From Pseudomonas sp. 2FG (GTDB taxonomy: Bacteria > Pseudomonadota > Gammaproteobacteria > Pseudomonadales > Pseudomonadaceae): 64,000 nucleotides of DNA. Location of the stretch: the NCBI RefSeq assembly GCF_005502935.1, contig NZ_SCMP01000006.1, forward strand, positions 1-64,000, written 5' to 3'. The notes below the pieces were generated by a model. It saw nothing but the letters and a program-made list of their open reading frames with translations, did not search any database and had not been told where the DNA came from. Each line of letters opens with the position of its first letter. The stretch's first letter is position 1. The translations under genes were made by a program, and so were the position numbers. Positions 35,826 through 45,236 of this stretch are shown here, piece by piece.

Positions 35826-36728
35826 ATGCTCAAGCGCCATATGCCCTCACTGACCGCCCTGCAATGCTTCGAAGCCGTGGCGCGGCACCTGAGTTTCACC
35901 CGCGCCGCGGAAGAACTGAGCCTGACCCAGAGCGCCGTGAGCAAGCAGGTCGCGCAACTCGAGGAACTGGTTCAGCATTTGCTGTTTCGCCGCGTGCGCC
36001 GCAGCCTGCAACTGACGCCCGCCGGCTCGCTGTACCTGGTCGAGGTGCGCAAGATCCTCACCCAGGTGGAGATGTCCACGCATTACCTGCGCTCCTACGG
36101 CGGCGAGACCGAGGTGCTGCGGGTTTCCACGCTGCCGACCTTCGGCTCGCGCTGGCTGATCCCGCGACTCAAGGGCTGGCGCCTGCGGCATCCGAATATC
36201 CATCTGGATGTGCGCAATGAGCTGGAACCCGACGATCTGGCGCAAGGCCGCAGCGACGTGGCCTTCTTCTACGGCCAGAGCGCGCGACCCGGGGCCGAGT
36301 GCATCAGATTGTTCGGCGAGGAAATGGTCCCGGTCTGCGCGCCCAGCGCCTTGCCGGCCGAACCTTTCAGCGATCCGACCCAGTTGACCGAACTGGTGCT
36401 GCTGCAAAACGCGACCCGCCCGGAGGCCTGGCACGAGTGGTTCCAGAGCCAGGATCGGCATACCGAACACAGCTATCATGGGCCACGCTTCGACACCTTC
36501 TACATGTGCATCCGCGCCGCCCAGGTCGGCTGCGGCGTCGCGCTGTTGCCGCGGTTCCTGGTGGAGGAAGAGCTGGCCGAAGGCAAGCTGGTGATCCCTT
36601 GGCAGCACAGCCTGGCGAGCAGCAATGCCTACTACCTGGCCTATGCCGAACAGGCCGCCGAGGTGCCGAAGGTGCGCGACTTTGTGCGCTGGATACTCGA
36701 ACACCTCGAGGTGCCGCCAGAGCTGTAG
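35826..36728 (+). CDS. amaR: LysR-family regulator, probable AmaR
   Basis: 300-aa LysR regulator. N-terminal helix-turn-helix: SLTALQCFEAVARHLSFTRAAEEL, SLTQSAVSKQVAQLEELV. The C-terminal effector domain is of the GcvA-like type (STLPTFGSRWLIPRLKGW; IRAAQVGCGVALLPRFLVE). The ATG at 35826 is preferred to one at 35814 because GAGG lies 8 nt before it. Divergent from amaBA, so it probably activates that operon in response to a pathway intermediate such as pipecolate; this is by analogy with P. aeruginosa amaR-amaAB. Confidence 0.85.
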   Translation: MLKRHMPSLTALQCFEAVARHLSFTRAAEELSLTQSAVSKQVAQLEELVQHLLFRRVRRSLQLTPAGSLYLVEVRKILTQVEMSTHYLRSYGGETEVLRVSTLPTFGSRWLIPRLKGWRLRHPNIHLDVRNELEPDDLAQGRSDVAFFYGQSARPGAECIRLFGEEMVPVCAPSALPAEPFSDPTQLTELVLLQNATRPEAWHEWFQSQDRHTEHSYHGPRFDTFYMCIRAAQVGCGVALLPRFLVEEELAEGKLVIPWQHSLASSNAYYLAYAEQAAEVPKVRDFVRWILEHLEVPPEL

Positions 36729-36891
36729 GCGGCGTTACCCTGCCGACGGCTGCCGGCTGCTCGCTGGCGCACGAAGACCGCAGCGGCCAACAAGAATAAA
36801 TGGAATGAACCCGGCATTTTTTTTCACTTGCGACCCGCGCCTGGGCCGGCTTTTATACAGGCTCGCCTTCACCGTCAGAGCCGCCGACACC

Positions 36892-37920
36892 ATGCCCACC
36901 TCCACACGCCTGCTTAACCTAGTCGCCTCGGTCATTGGCCAACCTGCCGCCGACTGGGTCTTCGCCCACGTCGAAATCCCCGAAGGGTTGCAAGGCTTCG
37001 CCAACAGCGAGCAAAGCCTGCACCGCGCCTGGCTGGCCGAGGCGCTTAACCTCTGCCTGTTCCACAAACTGGTGGAGGCAGTGCCAGCCGGACGAATTTA
37101 TGTAGAAGAACAGCTTATGCAAGGCCGCAAGGTGAGCTTCGACCACGGCGCTATCCGCACCGTCGACTGGCCGGAGAACGGGGACTTGCCACGCGGTCGC
37201 CAGGCCTTCACCCGCTTGCTGGAGCCGCTGGGCTTTACCGATGTGCGCACCTACCCGCTGACCAAGCTGAACATGACCGGCTATGCCTATCGCCAGCAGG
37301 ACCTGCCGGCGGATATCGCCCAGTTCTTCGTCTCCGAGCTGCATCCGGGGCGCTTCGGCGAAGCCTTCCAGCAAGCGGTCAGCCGCGTCGTCGAGAGCAG
37401 CCGCGACCCGCTGCAAGCGGAGCATCTAAGCATACTCAAAGGCCTGCGGCTGACTCGCCACTGCAGCCAGGAACAAGCACAGACCCTGCTGCCGGCGCTG
37501 TATTTGGCCTTCGACTGCCAGCATGCCGTGGTGCGGGAAAGCGACTATCGACTGCTGCTCAGGGAAAGCGCGGAAATGGCCTGGATCGCCACCGAAGGCA
37601 ATCGCTTCAACCACCTCACCGACCGGGTCGGCGATCTCGAACGGGTGGTCGCAGAGCAAAGGGCCAAAGGCCGACCGATGAAGGACAGCATCGAAGTCTC
37701 CAGCTCTCGCCGGGTCATGCAAACCGCCTACAAGGCGGTGCAGGTACAGCGGACTTTTCTCGACGCCGCCGGCCAACGCGTCCAGCGTGAAGTACCGGGC
37801 TCCTTCGTCGAATTCATTCAACGCGAGATCGACGACGAGACGGGGCAGCTCGACCTGCATTTCGACAGCAGCAATGCCCAGGGCATCTTCAAGATGACCG
37901 ATTCGCGCAGCGCTCGCTGA
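36892..37920 (+). CDS. hglS: 2-oxoadipate dioxygenase/decarboxylase (HglS/DUF1338 family)
   Basis: Fe(II)-dependent enzyme of the former DUF1338 family. In P. putida HglS converts 2-oxoadipate to D-2-hydroxyglutarate in D-lysine catabolism. 342 aa. The likely metal ligands are His85 (in FDHGAIRT), His241 (in NRFNHLT) and Glu307 (in SFVEFI). Arg89, four residues after the first His, fits the substrate-binding Arg. The H-H spacing of 156 equals what I recall for HglS. The start is uncertain: ATG 36892 fits the domain, but ATG 36805 is in frame and neither has a strong ribosome site. It follows amaR by 163 nt, as in P. putida. Confidence 0.85.
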   Translation: MPTSTRLLNLVASVIGQPAADWVFAHVEIPEGLQGFANSEQSLHRAWLAEALNLCLFHKLVEAVPAGRIYVEEQLMQGRKVSFDHGAIRTVDWPENGDLPRGRQAFTRLLEPLGFTDVRTYPLTKLNMTGYAYRQQDLPADIAQFFVSELHPGRFGEAFQQAVSRVVESSRDPLQAEHLSILKGLRLTRHCSQEQAQTLLPALYLAFDCQHAVVRESDYRLLLRESAEMAWIATEGNRFNHLTDRVGDLERVVAEQRAKGRPMKDSIEVSSSRRVMQTAYKAVQVQRTFLDAAGQRVQREVPGSFVEFIQREIDDETGQLDLHFDSSNAQGIFKMTDSRSAR

Positions 37921-37922
37921 CT

Positions 37923-38004
37923 GTAGGGCGTACTCGCGAAGCAGTACGCCAGCCGCCCAATCAGCAATGGCGGGCTGTTCGCTGCGCTCCCGAGGCCGCC
38001 CTAC
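37923..38004. repeat. Nested palindromic intergenic repeat
   Basis: Outer arms GTAGGGCG (37923-37930) and CGCCCTAC (37997-38004). Inside lies a smaller hairpin GCGTACT/AGTACGC (37928-37934 and 37943-37949). Such GTAGGGCG-bounded elements beside stop codons are common in Pseudomonas. It may fold as an RNA 3' structure for hglS. Confidence 0.55.
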
Positions 38005-38114
38005 GGAGCTATCGCCGCCATTGAGCCAATCAACAGGCGTTAAGCCCATCTGCAGCCTTAGCATGGCGGCAGCGCTACTATTTTGTAGAAGCCCACCTGT
38101 TTGGAGAAACCCAC

Positions 38115-38204
38115 ATGCCCCTCACCGACTTGATGCGCAGCCTGCTCGCCGCCTATGCCTGCGGCGCCAGTGGTGCCTGCCCGGATGAACGACACCCCGC
38201 CTAA
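38115..38204 (+). CDS. Possible very small protein (29 aa)
   Basis: ATG with GGAG 9 nt upstream, coding MPLTDLMRSLLAAYACGASG and then ACPDERHPA. The first half is mildly hydrophobic and there are two cysteines. No family is recognised. With only 29 codons the coding call rests on the ribosome site and the position after a repeat; it could be chance. Confidence 0.3.
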   Translation: MPLTDLMRSLLAAYACGASGACPDERHPA

Positions 38205-38306
38205 CGCTTGGTCGCCGACACCGCAGCCATTACTCTGTGGGCATTCCCAAGCCGAGCCGAGGCAGGCGCCTAGTCGAGGATGGACGGTTCAGAGGGGTTG
38301 CAGGCC

Positions 38307-39173
38307 ATGAGTAAGAGGAACCTCCTGCTAGGCAGCGGCGTGCTGCTAGTCGCCCTGCTGGCCTGGCCTGCGGTGAAGCTCCTGTGGTCTGGCTATGGCG
38401 ACTTCGCCTGCTCCGTCTACCCACCTGGCTGCCCTCTGGCCCCACGCTCGGCCAACCTCGAACGCGTGCACATCACACTCTCGACCGGCACGGCCAAGGG
38501 CCGTGAGTTCAGCGCGGCGCCTGAAGGCAGTGCGCGACGAATAGTCCAGCTGGACATACCGCGCGCCTACCTGAACTGGACTCCCTACATCCACGAGCAG
38601 CCGCAGCACGACATCGAGTTCGATGCCGGCGGCCCGGACCTGGCGCCGCTGAGCCTATGGATGCAGCAGCTCAATGCGGGCGGCGCGAGCCCGCGGGGAA
38701 CGCAGGCTGCCAGACACCCGTTAAAACAACGGGTCAAAATCACACTGAGCCTAAGGCTCGACTCGAATCAGCCTGACTGCCTGGGCGGTTTCTGTGGCAA
38801 CACGCCCGTGGAAAGAGGCCTGAACTACGAGACCGGCACTATCTTCACCGAAGAAGTAAGCAATGCCGCGAGTAGCTTTCGCATCTTCCGCAGCGCCCCG
38901 CCACCGGCACAAGGCTCGGCCTGGAGCGACCAACAGCTGCTGATTGCCAATCCTGGGCAGACTGCGGAGTTGCTCTACATGGTCTGCGACATCGACCCGC
39001 AAGCCGCGTTCAGATGGTGCCGGGCCAACAGCATGCTGGATAAGGATCTAGCCCTTACTTACGAGTTCGAAGCGTCTCGACTGGGTCAGTTTCAACAGTT
39101 GGATAAGCAGGTTAGAACCCTGGTCAAAGGCCTGATTATCTCGGATCAGAGCTTCCCCGAATCACCGCAATAA
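38307..39173 (+). CDS. Hypothetical membrane-anchored protein with conserved-looking cysteine pairs
   Basis: 288 aa, family not recognised. One N-terminal transmembrane segment (LLLGSGVLLVALLAWPAVKLLW) should place the rest in the periplasm. The remainder has six cysteines in three close pairs (CSVYPPGC, CLGGFC, and CDIDPQAAFRWC), which suggests disulfides. An ATG at 38280 is also in frame; 38307 is chosen because GAGGGG precedes it and the signal-anchor then starts at residue 5. It is convergent with the MscS gene. No operon partner is evident. Confidence 0.7.
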   Translation: MSKRNLLLGSGVLLVALLAWPAVKLLWSGYGDFACSVYPPGCPLAPRSANLERVHITLSTGTAKGREFSAAPEGSARRIVQLDIPRAYLNWTPYIHEQPQHDIEFDAGGPDLAPLSLWMQQLNAGGASPRGTQAARHPLKQRVKITLSLRLDSNQPDCLGGFCGNTPVERGLNYETGTIFTEEVSNAASSFRIFRSAPPPAQGSAWSDQQLLIANPGQTAELLYMVCDIDPQAAFRWCRANSMLDKDLALTYEFEASRLGQFQQLDKQVRTLVKGLIISDQSFPESPQ

Positions 39174-39258
39174 CCCCTCGCCCGGCATACGGCGCAAGCT
39201 CCTCCGTTTAATTGCGCCGTACCCAATCCAGGCAGCGCCACTGCCGGCCCAGTCGCAG

Positions 39259-40107
39259 CTAGCTCGCTTGCTGCATGATCACCGTCTGCGCCGGCATTGG
39301 CGCCGGGAAGCCGCCTTCGCCGAGGGCATCTTTGATCGTTTTGTTGGTGTCGAAATACACCTGCCAGTACTGGTCGTTATGGCAATACGGACGTACCGCC
39401 AGCACCGGACCGAGCAGGTTGAACTCGAGGATCTCGACATCCACCGCAGGCTCGGCCAGGACGTTGGGGATCGCGGCGATACGGCCTTTCAGCAGCGCGA
39501 TGGCCGCCGGATAGTCCGCCGCACCCGACAGCTGCGCCTTCAACTCCACCCGGCGGAAGGAGTTATGGGAGTAGTTCTGGATGTTGTCGGAGAAGATCTT
39601 GTTATTGCCGACCAGGGTCAACACGTTGTCCGGGGTGTTGATCGCGGTGACAAACAGGCCGATTTCGACCACGGTGCCGGTCACGCCGCCGGCGCTAATG
39701 AAATCGCCAACCTTGAACGGCCGCAGCACGATGATAAAACCGCCCGCCGCCAGGTTCGCCAACAGCCCAGACCAGGCCATACCGATGGCCAGCCCGACCG
39801 CCGCCAGCAACGCCGCGAAGGTCGTGGTCTGCACCCCGAAGAAACCGAGGATACCGATCACCAAGATGATGTTCAGCGTCACGGTGATAAAGGAGCCGAC
39901 ATAGCGCAGCACGGTCGGGTCGACCTTCTGCCGGCCCAATGACTTCTGCACCAGACCGACGGCGAAACCGATCAGCCAGCGGCCGATCACCCAAAATGCA
40001 ACCGCCGAGAGAATCTTGATGGCAAACGCCGCGCCGTACTGCGAAGCCAGATTGACCAGCGAATTGATTTTTTCCGTACCCACATTAACGATCGTTGTTT
40101 CGTCCAT
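39259..40107 (-). CDS. Small-conductance mechanosensitive channel (MscS family)
   Basis: Membrane-tension-gated channel that relieves hypo-osmotic shock. 282 aa, the MscS core size: about three TM helices, with the pore helix TM3 region AALLAAVGLAIGMAWSGLLANLAAG (Ala/Gly packing pattern), followed by the beta domain FKVGDFISAGGVTGTVVEIGLFVT. GNNKIFSDNIQNYS is typical of the family. The start at 40107 (MDETTIVNVG) is chosen; the frame runs upstream to 40233 without a ribosome site. Confidence 0.9.
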   Translation of the reverse strand: MDETTIVNVGTEKINSLVNLASQYGAAFAIKILSAVAFWVIGRWLIGFAVGLVQKSLGRQKVDPTVLRYVGSFITVTLNIILVIGILGFFGVQTTTFAALLAAVGLAIGMAWSGLLANLAAGGFIIVLRPFKVGDFISAGGVTGTVVEIGLFVTAINTPDNVLTLVGNNKIFSDNIQNYSHNSFRRVELKAQLSGAADYPAAIALLKGRIAAIPNVLAEPAVDVEILEFNLLGPVLAVRPYCHNDQYWQVYFDTNKTIKDALGEGGFPAPMPAQTVIMQQAS

Positions 40108-40422
40108 GGTTATGCGCCTAGTGCTGGGGAATGACTCAAAAACGCTAGCACGCCAAACGCCGGCTGGCTGGAAACTTAGGCGCCGCGGATAAGGCCGCAG
40201 AGCGGTTGCTGGGCCGCTGGCCGGACTGCGCAAGGCTAAACCCTGGCAAATCCAGCGGCGCCGGAGCCCGGGTCTGGCTGCCGAGGTGCGCTAGCCGGAG
40301 CGTTCAGGGACTTTTGCGCGGATAATCGCGTTTAAATCGGGGCGAATCGTCGAGAACAACCCAAAGTCGAAGGACTCACTGGCATAATCCATCCAACATC
40401 GCCCCACGAGAGAGGATCACCA
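40108..40422. other. Intergenic region upstream of the MscS and 60-aa protein genes
   Basis: 315 nt between divergent genes, expected to hold promoters for both. GATAAT (40321) and CATAAT (40383) are possible -10 elements for the rightward gene. Nothing further is seen. Confidence 0.4.
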
Positions 40423-40605
40423 ATGGCCAAACCTAATTATTCCTTCGCCAAGCGTCAGCGCGATCTCGCCAAAGAGCAGAAGAAAGAGGAAAAACTGCAG
40501 CGTAAAAACGCCGCTCAGGCCGAACAGGCACAACTGGAGCAAGCCGAGTCGTCCGCCGACGAAACTGCCGATCAAGCGCCGACAGACGAAGCCCCTAACG
40601 CCTAA
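40423..40605 (+). CDS. Small charged coiled-coil-like protein (60 aa)
   Basis: 60-aa protein starting MAKPNYSFAKRQRDLAKEQK: strongly basic helix in the first half, then Gln/Ala-rich, then an acidic tail. Clear ribosome site (AGAGAGGATC). The N-terminal MAKPNYSFAKRQRDLAK is a conserved short family in Pseudomonas as far as I recall, with no assigned function. A bidirectional terminator lies 106 nt downstream. Confidence 0.8.
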   Translation: MAKPNYSFAKRQRDLAKEQKKEEKLQRKNAAQAEQAQLEQAESSADETADQAPTDEAPNA

Positions 40606-40710
40606 TCCCCGTGCCAGCCCCAGGCCCGATACCCTGCAATTCTCCCGCGCACGACCGTCAACAACCCTTCTGCGCCGCTCTCGCGCAACTCAAAATGCGA
40701 AGCGCTCAAT

Positions 40711-40742
40711 GCAAAACGCCAGCCCTAAGGCTGGCGTTTTGC
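40711..40742. terminator. Bidirectional terminator
   Basis: 14-bp palindrome (GCAAAACGCCAGCC / GGCTGGCGTTTTGC, 4-nt loop) with A/T-runs at both ends, between the convergent 60-aa gene and ygiQ. Confidence 0.9.
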
Positions 40743-40755
40743 TGATCGCGGCGAA

Positions 40756-43053
40756 TTAACGCGGCACTACGGGCCGCTTCACTGGCTTCTTGCCTTTACC
40801 CTTGCTCGCATCGGCACGGGCCTTGGCTTCTTCCTTGCCCTTGGCGAAAGCGGCAGCCTTGGCGGCCTCGCGCTTGTCCCAGGGGTTGCTGCCGTCACTG
40901 CCGCGCGGGGGTAAGCCGGTGTGCTGGGTCAACAGCGTCTGGGTCTTACCGACCTTGTGGCTGCCGGCCGGGGTGGAGTTCTTGCGCCGTGCGCTCTGGT
41001 AGCTGTCGGTGGCCGGCTGATGCAGCGGGATCAGCTGGTTCTTGCCCGGGCCGATCAGGTCGGCACGGCCCATGCGGGTCAGCGCCTCACGTAGCAGCGG
41101 CCAGCCCTTCGGGTCGTGGTAGCGCAGGAAGGCCTTATGCAGGCGGCGCTGCTGCTCACTCTTGACGATATTCACCGTGTCACTCTTATAGGTGACCTTA
41201 CGCAGCGGGTTCTTGCCGGAGTGGTACATGGCGGTGGCGGTGGCCATCGGCGAGGGGTAAAAGGCCTGCACCTGATCGGCCCGGAAGCCGCTGCTCTTGA
41301 GCCACAGGGCGAGGTTCATCATGTCCTCGTCGGTGGTACCCGGGTGCGCGGCGATGAAATAGGGGATCAGGTACTGCTCCTTGCCCGCCTCTTTCGAGTA
41401 CTTCTCGAACATCCGCTTGAACTTGTCATAGCTGCCGATGCCCGGCTTCATCATCTTGTTGAGCGGACCCTCCTCGGTGTGCTCCGGGGCGATCTTCAGG
41501 TAGCCACCGACGTGGTGGGTGACCAGCTCTTTGACATACTCCGGCGACTCGACCGCCAGGTCGTAACGCAGGCCCGAGGCGATCAGGATCTTCTTCACGC
41601 CCGGCAGTGCGCGGGCGCTGCGATACAGCTGGATCAACGACGAGTGGTCGGTATTCAGGTTCTCGCAGATGCCCGGGAACACGCACGAAGGCTTGCGGCA
41701 GGCGGACTCGATCTCCGGGCTCTTGCAGGCGATGCGGTACATGTTCGCGGTCGGTCCGCCGAGGTCGGAAATCACGCCGGTGAAGCCTGGGACCTTGTCG
41801 CGGATCTCCTCGATCTCGCGGATGATCGACTCTTGCGAACGGTTCTGGATGATTCGGCCTTCGTGCTCGGTGATCGAGCAGAAGGTACAGCCGCCGAAGC
41901 AGCCACGCATGATGTTCACCGAGAAACGGATCATGTCGTAGGCCGGAATTTTCTCCTTGCCGTACGCCGGGTGCGGAATGCGCGCATAGGGCATGCCGAA
42001 CACGTAGTCCATCTCGTCGGTGGTCATCGGGATGGGTGGCGGATTGAACCAGACATCCACCTCGCCATGCTTCTGCACCAGCGCACGGGCGTTGCCCGGG
42101 TTGGTTTCCAGGTGCAACACGCGGTTGGCGTGGGCGTACAGCACCGAATCGCCGCGGACCTTCTCGAAGGACGGCAGGCGGATCACCGTCTTGTCGCGGG
42201 TCAGCCGGGGGTTCGGCAGCAGCTGCACGACCTTGGCTTCCTGCGGGTCATCCGCCGGGCCCTTGTCCTGCTCGATGGCGCAGGCCTGGGTGTCCTGGGT
42301 GTTGACGTAGGGGTTGATGATCTTGTCGACCTTGCCCGGCCGGTCGATGCGGGTGGAGTCGATCTCGAACCAGCCTTGCGGGGTATCCCGACGGATAAAG
42401 GCGGTGCCGCGGATATCGGTGATCTCTTCGATCTTCTGGCCGTAGGACAGGCGCTGGGCGACCTCGACTATGGCGCGCTCGGCGTTGCCGTACAGCAGAA
42501 TGTCGGCGCAGGCGTCGATCAGGATCGAATGGCGAACCTTGTCCTGCCAGTAATCGTAATGGGCGATGCGCCGCAGCGAGGCCTCGATCCCACCCAATAC
42601 GATGGGTACGTGCTTGTAGGCTTCCTTGCAGCGCTGGCTGTACACCAGGCTGGCGCGGTCCGGGCGCTTACCGGCCAGACCGCCCGGGGTGTAGGCGTCG
42701 TCCGAGCGGATCTTCTTGTCGGCGGTATAGCGGTTGATCATCGAATCCATGTTGCCGGCCGCGACGCCGAAGAACAGGTTCGGCTCGCCGAGCTTCATGA
42801 AGTCGTTTTTGCTGGTCCAATCGGGCTGCGCGATGATGCCGACCCGGAAGCCCTGGGCCTCCAGCAGACGGCCGATGATGGCCATGCCGAAGGACGGGTG
42901 ATCGACGTAGGCATCGCCGGTGACGATGATGATGTCGCAGGAATCCCAGCCAAGCTGATCCATCTCTTCCCGGCTCATCGGCAGGAAGGGTGCGGGCCCG
43001 AAACATTCGGCCCAGTACTTGGGATAGTCGAATAACGGCTTGGCTGCGTGCAT
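40756..43053 (-). CDS. YgiQ family radical SAM protein
   Basis: 765-aa radical-SAM protein of unknown reaction. N-terminal B12-binding-like region ([23 protein letters not shown]), then the radical SAM cluster motif [18 protein letters not shown] (C-x3-C-x2-C). YgiQ-type landmarks include [17 protein letters not shown] and [18 protein letters not shown]. The C-terminus is a Lys/Ala-rich tail. It stands alone between two hairpin/promoter regions. Confidence 0.92.
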   Translation of the reverse strand: MHAAKPLFDYPKYWAECFGPAPFLPMSREEMDQLGWDSCDIIIVTGDAYVDHPSFGMAIIGRLLEAQGFRVGIIAQPDWTSKNDFMKLGEPNLFFGVAAGNMDSMINRYTADKKIRSDDAYTPGGLAGKRPDRASLVYSQRCKEAYKHVPIVLGGIEASLRRIAHYDYWQDKVRHSILIDACADILLYGNAERAIVEVAQRLSYGQKIEEITDIRGTAFIRRDTPQGWFEIDSTRIDRPGKVDKIINPYVNTQDTQACAIEQDKGPADDPQEAKVVQLLPNPRLTRDKTVIRLPSFEKVRGDSVLYAHANRVLHLETNPGNARALVQKHGEVDVWFNPPPIPMTTDEMDYVFGMPYARIPHPAYGKEKIPAYDMIRFSVNIMRGCFGGCTFCSITEHEGRIIQNRSQESIIREIEEIRDKVPGFTGVISDLGGPTANMYRIACKSPEIESACRKPSCVFPGICENLNTDHSSLIQLYRSARALPGVKKILIASGLRYDLAVESPEYVKELVTHHVGGYLKIAPEHTEEGPLNKMMKPGIGSYDKFKRMFEKYSKEAGKEQYLIPYFIAAHPGTTDEDMMNLALWLKSSGFRADQVQAFYPSPMATATAMYHSGKNPLRKVTYKSDTVNIVKSEQQRRLHKAFLRYHDPKGWPLLREALTRMGRADLIGPGKNQLIPLHQPATDSYQSARRKNSTPAGSHKVGKTQTLLTQHTGLPPRGSDGSNPWDKREAAKAAAFAKGKEEAKARADASKGKGKKPVKRPVVPR

Positions 43054-43267
43054 GTCGGTGACCGATGGCGTTCAAGAGGAAAATCGCGGGCGCGGAATAT
43101 AGCACAAATTTTAACCAAATCCGACCGTGGCGCTGGGCCTTAGCCGCGCCCACAGAAGCGAAAGAGTTTGTCTGACACTTTACGATCATAGGCACGGCTT
43201 GTGGTTATACTCGGCCGGAAATAATACCGCCCGGCCCTATAGAAGCCGGGTATATGGAGCCTGAGCG

Positions 43268-45175
43268 GTGCGGTGTTTAATCTCCCTAAGCATCCTGTTG
43301 TGCCTGGCCGGCATCGGCGGCTGGGCCAGTGCCGCCCCCATAGTGTTGGAACGCGCCAGCAGCGGCTTGTCGCTGAATGCACAGATCGAGCTGCTGGAGG
43401 ATAGCGGCGGCCAGCTGACGATCGACGACATGACCGACCCGGCGGTGCAGCAACGCTTCCAGCCGGCCGCCGGGCGCACCAGCGTCGGCCAGAGCCGCCA
43501 CCCCTGGTGGATCAAGCTGCAGTTGGCGCGCGCCAGCGACGCGCCGCGCGACTGGTGGCTGGCGGTCGGCGCCGTCACCCTGCTCGATCTACGCGTTTAT
43601 CTGCCGGACGACCGTAGCGGCTGGACCCAGCGCCAGGCCGGCGAGCGGGTCGCCCATGCCGCCGGCCGCGACCATGACTATCGGCGCATGCTGTTTCGCC
43701 TGCCCGAACTCGGCGAGCAGCCGCTGACGCTCTACCTGCGCAGCTACGACCCAGCCGGCAACTCCTTCCCGCTGAACATCTGGCAACTGAGCGACCTGGA
43801 ACGGCAAGCGACTCACGAGAACCTCGCCCTCGGCCTGATCTACGGAGTGATCCTCGCACTCCTTCTGTACAACCTGTTCATCCTCCTAGCCCTGCGCGAC
43901 CGCGCCTACCTCTGGTACGTGCTGGCCACGACCGGCGGCCTGGTGTTCATCCTCAGCATGACCGGGCATGGCTTCCAATACCTCTGGCCGGACGCCGCAG
44001 TGCCCGTCTGGCTCGACCGCATCACCCTACCCTCGCTGTGGGGCCTGTTCGTCACCCGTTTCACCCAGGAACTGCTCTACACCAAACGCGGCCTGCCCTG
44101 GGCTCATCGCCTCCTCGGCGCCGGCTGCGCCCTCTACCTGGTGGCCCTGCTGATCAACGCCCTCGGTCTGCGTGCCGAGGCCGCGTTGCTGATCGCCCTG
44201 ATCCCCATCGCGACCGTACCCACCGCCCTGATCAGCGCCAGCATCCGCTGGTACCAGGGTTTCTTCCCGGCGCGCCTCTACCTGTTCGGCTACGGCTCCA
44301 TCCTCACCAGCACCGTGATCCTGCTGCTGCGTGCCGCCGGCATCATCCAGCCGGGCAACTTCACCGCCTACCTGTTCCCCCTGGCGGTGGCCGCCGAGTC
44401 GATCCTGTTCTCCTTCGCCCTGGCCTACCGCATCCAGATGCTCAAGCAGGAAAAAGCCGCCGCGCTGGAGCTGGCCGACCGCGAGAAAACCGCACGCCTG
44501 ACCCAGATGCAGACCAGCGCCGACGAGCTGCAGACGGCCGTGGCCCTGCGCACCGCCGAGCTGGCCGCGGCCAATCTGAACCTGTGCGAGCGTGAGCAGG
44601 CGTTGCAGCATGCGGCCTTCCACGACCCGCTGACCGATCTACCAAATCGCCGCTATCTGATCGAACGCGTCGAAGTGGCGCTGGCCGATGCACAACGGCG
44701 CGCGGAGACGGCGGCCCTGATGCTGATCGACCTGGATCATTTCAAACCGATCAACGACAACCATGGCCACGACGCCGGCGACCTGATGCTGCGCACCATC
44801 GCCCAGCGCCTGAGCCAGCATGTGCGCAGCAACGACATGGTGGCGCGCCTGGGCGGCGACGAGTTCGCCGTGCTGATCGGCGGGCCGGAGGCGGAACAGC
44901 ATGCTCGCGAGATCGCCGAACGCCTGCTCGCCGAGCTGGCCCAACCGGTGCTCTACGGCGCGCTGCAACTGGTGGTGACCATCAGCATCGGGGTGGCGCT
45001 CTACCCGCGCCATGGTGAGCAGTTCACCAGTCTGTACAAGGCCGCCGACGGCGCACTGTACCGGGCCAAGGCGCGCGGCCGCTCGGGCTTCGCCCTGTGT
45101 GGCGCCGCTGGCGAGCCGAGCACTGACGCTTGCCTGCACCTGGATGTGCTGAAGGTGCCGAACGGGCTGCTTTGA
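43268..45175 (+). CDS. Membrane diguanylate cyclase with 7TMR-DISM sensor
   Basis: 635 aa. Signal peptide (SLSILLCLAGIGGWASAAP), a periplasmic 7TMR-DISMED2-type beta domain (to about residue 185), seven hydrophobic helices (about 190-385), a short coiled coil, then GGDEF (about 450-610). The active-site motif is intact (RLGGDEFAVLIGG) and an inhibitory I-site RSND lies five residues before it, so it should make c-di-GMP with product inhibition. GTG start. The sensor half is of the same type as that of RetS in this window, suggesting recognition of related carbohydrate-like signals. Confidence 0.9.
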   Translation: MRCLISLSILLCLAGIGGWASAAPIVLERASSGLSLNAQIELLEDSGGQLTIDDMTDPAVQQRFQPAAGRTSVGQSRHPWWIKLQLARASDAPRDWWLAVGAVTLLDLRVYLPDDRSGWTQRQAGERVAHAAGRDHDYRRMLFRLPELGEQPLTLYLRSYDPAGNSFPLNIWQLSDLERQATHENLALGLIYGVILALLLYNLFILLALRDRAYLWYVLATTGGLVFILSMTGHGFQYLWPDAAVPVWLDRITLPSLWGLFVTRFTQELLYTKRGLPWAHRLLGAGCALYLVALLINALGLRAEAALLIALIPIATVPTALISASIRWYQGFFPARLYLFGYGSILTSTVILLLRAAGIIQPGNFTAYLFPLAVAAESILFSFALAYRIQMLKQEKAAALELADREKTARLTQMQTSADELQTAVALRTAELAAANLNLCEREQALQHAAFHDPLTDLPNRRYLIERVEVALADAQRRAETAALMLIDLDHFKPINDNHGHDAGDLMLRTIAQRLSQHVRSNDMVARLGGDEFAVLIGGPEAEQHAREIAERLLAELAQPVLYGALQLVVTISIGVALYPRHGEQFTSLYKAADGALYRAKARGRSGFALCGAAGEPSTDACLHLDVLKVPNGLL

Positions 45176-45236
45176 GGACTTGCCATGCTCTGCCTACGAC
45201 GCCGAGCGAGCTGCTGTCGGGTGCGATTTACACACC

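Larger units (their letters stand above)
37921..38306. other. Intergenic region with palindromic repeat and tiny ORF
   Basis: 386 nt after hglS. It holds a nested palindrome at 37923-38004 and a possible 29-codon gene at 38115-38204, both listed separately. The remaining sequence up to 38306 contains a weak ribosome site (GAGGGG) for the next gene. Confidence 0.55.

Noticed and set aside
41116-43035. 639-codon open frame on the plus strand opposite ygiQ
   Set aside because: It is the antisense shadow of a highly conserved radical-SAM gene in GC-rich DNA; the translation is Arg/Val/Leu/His-rich with no recognisable domain.
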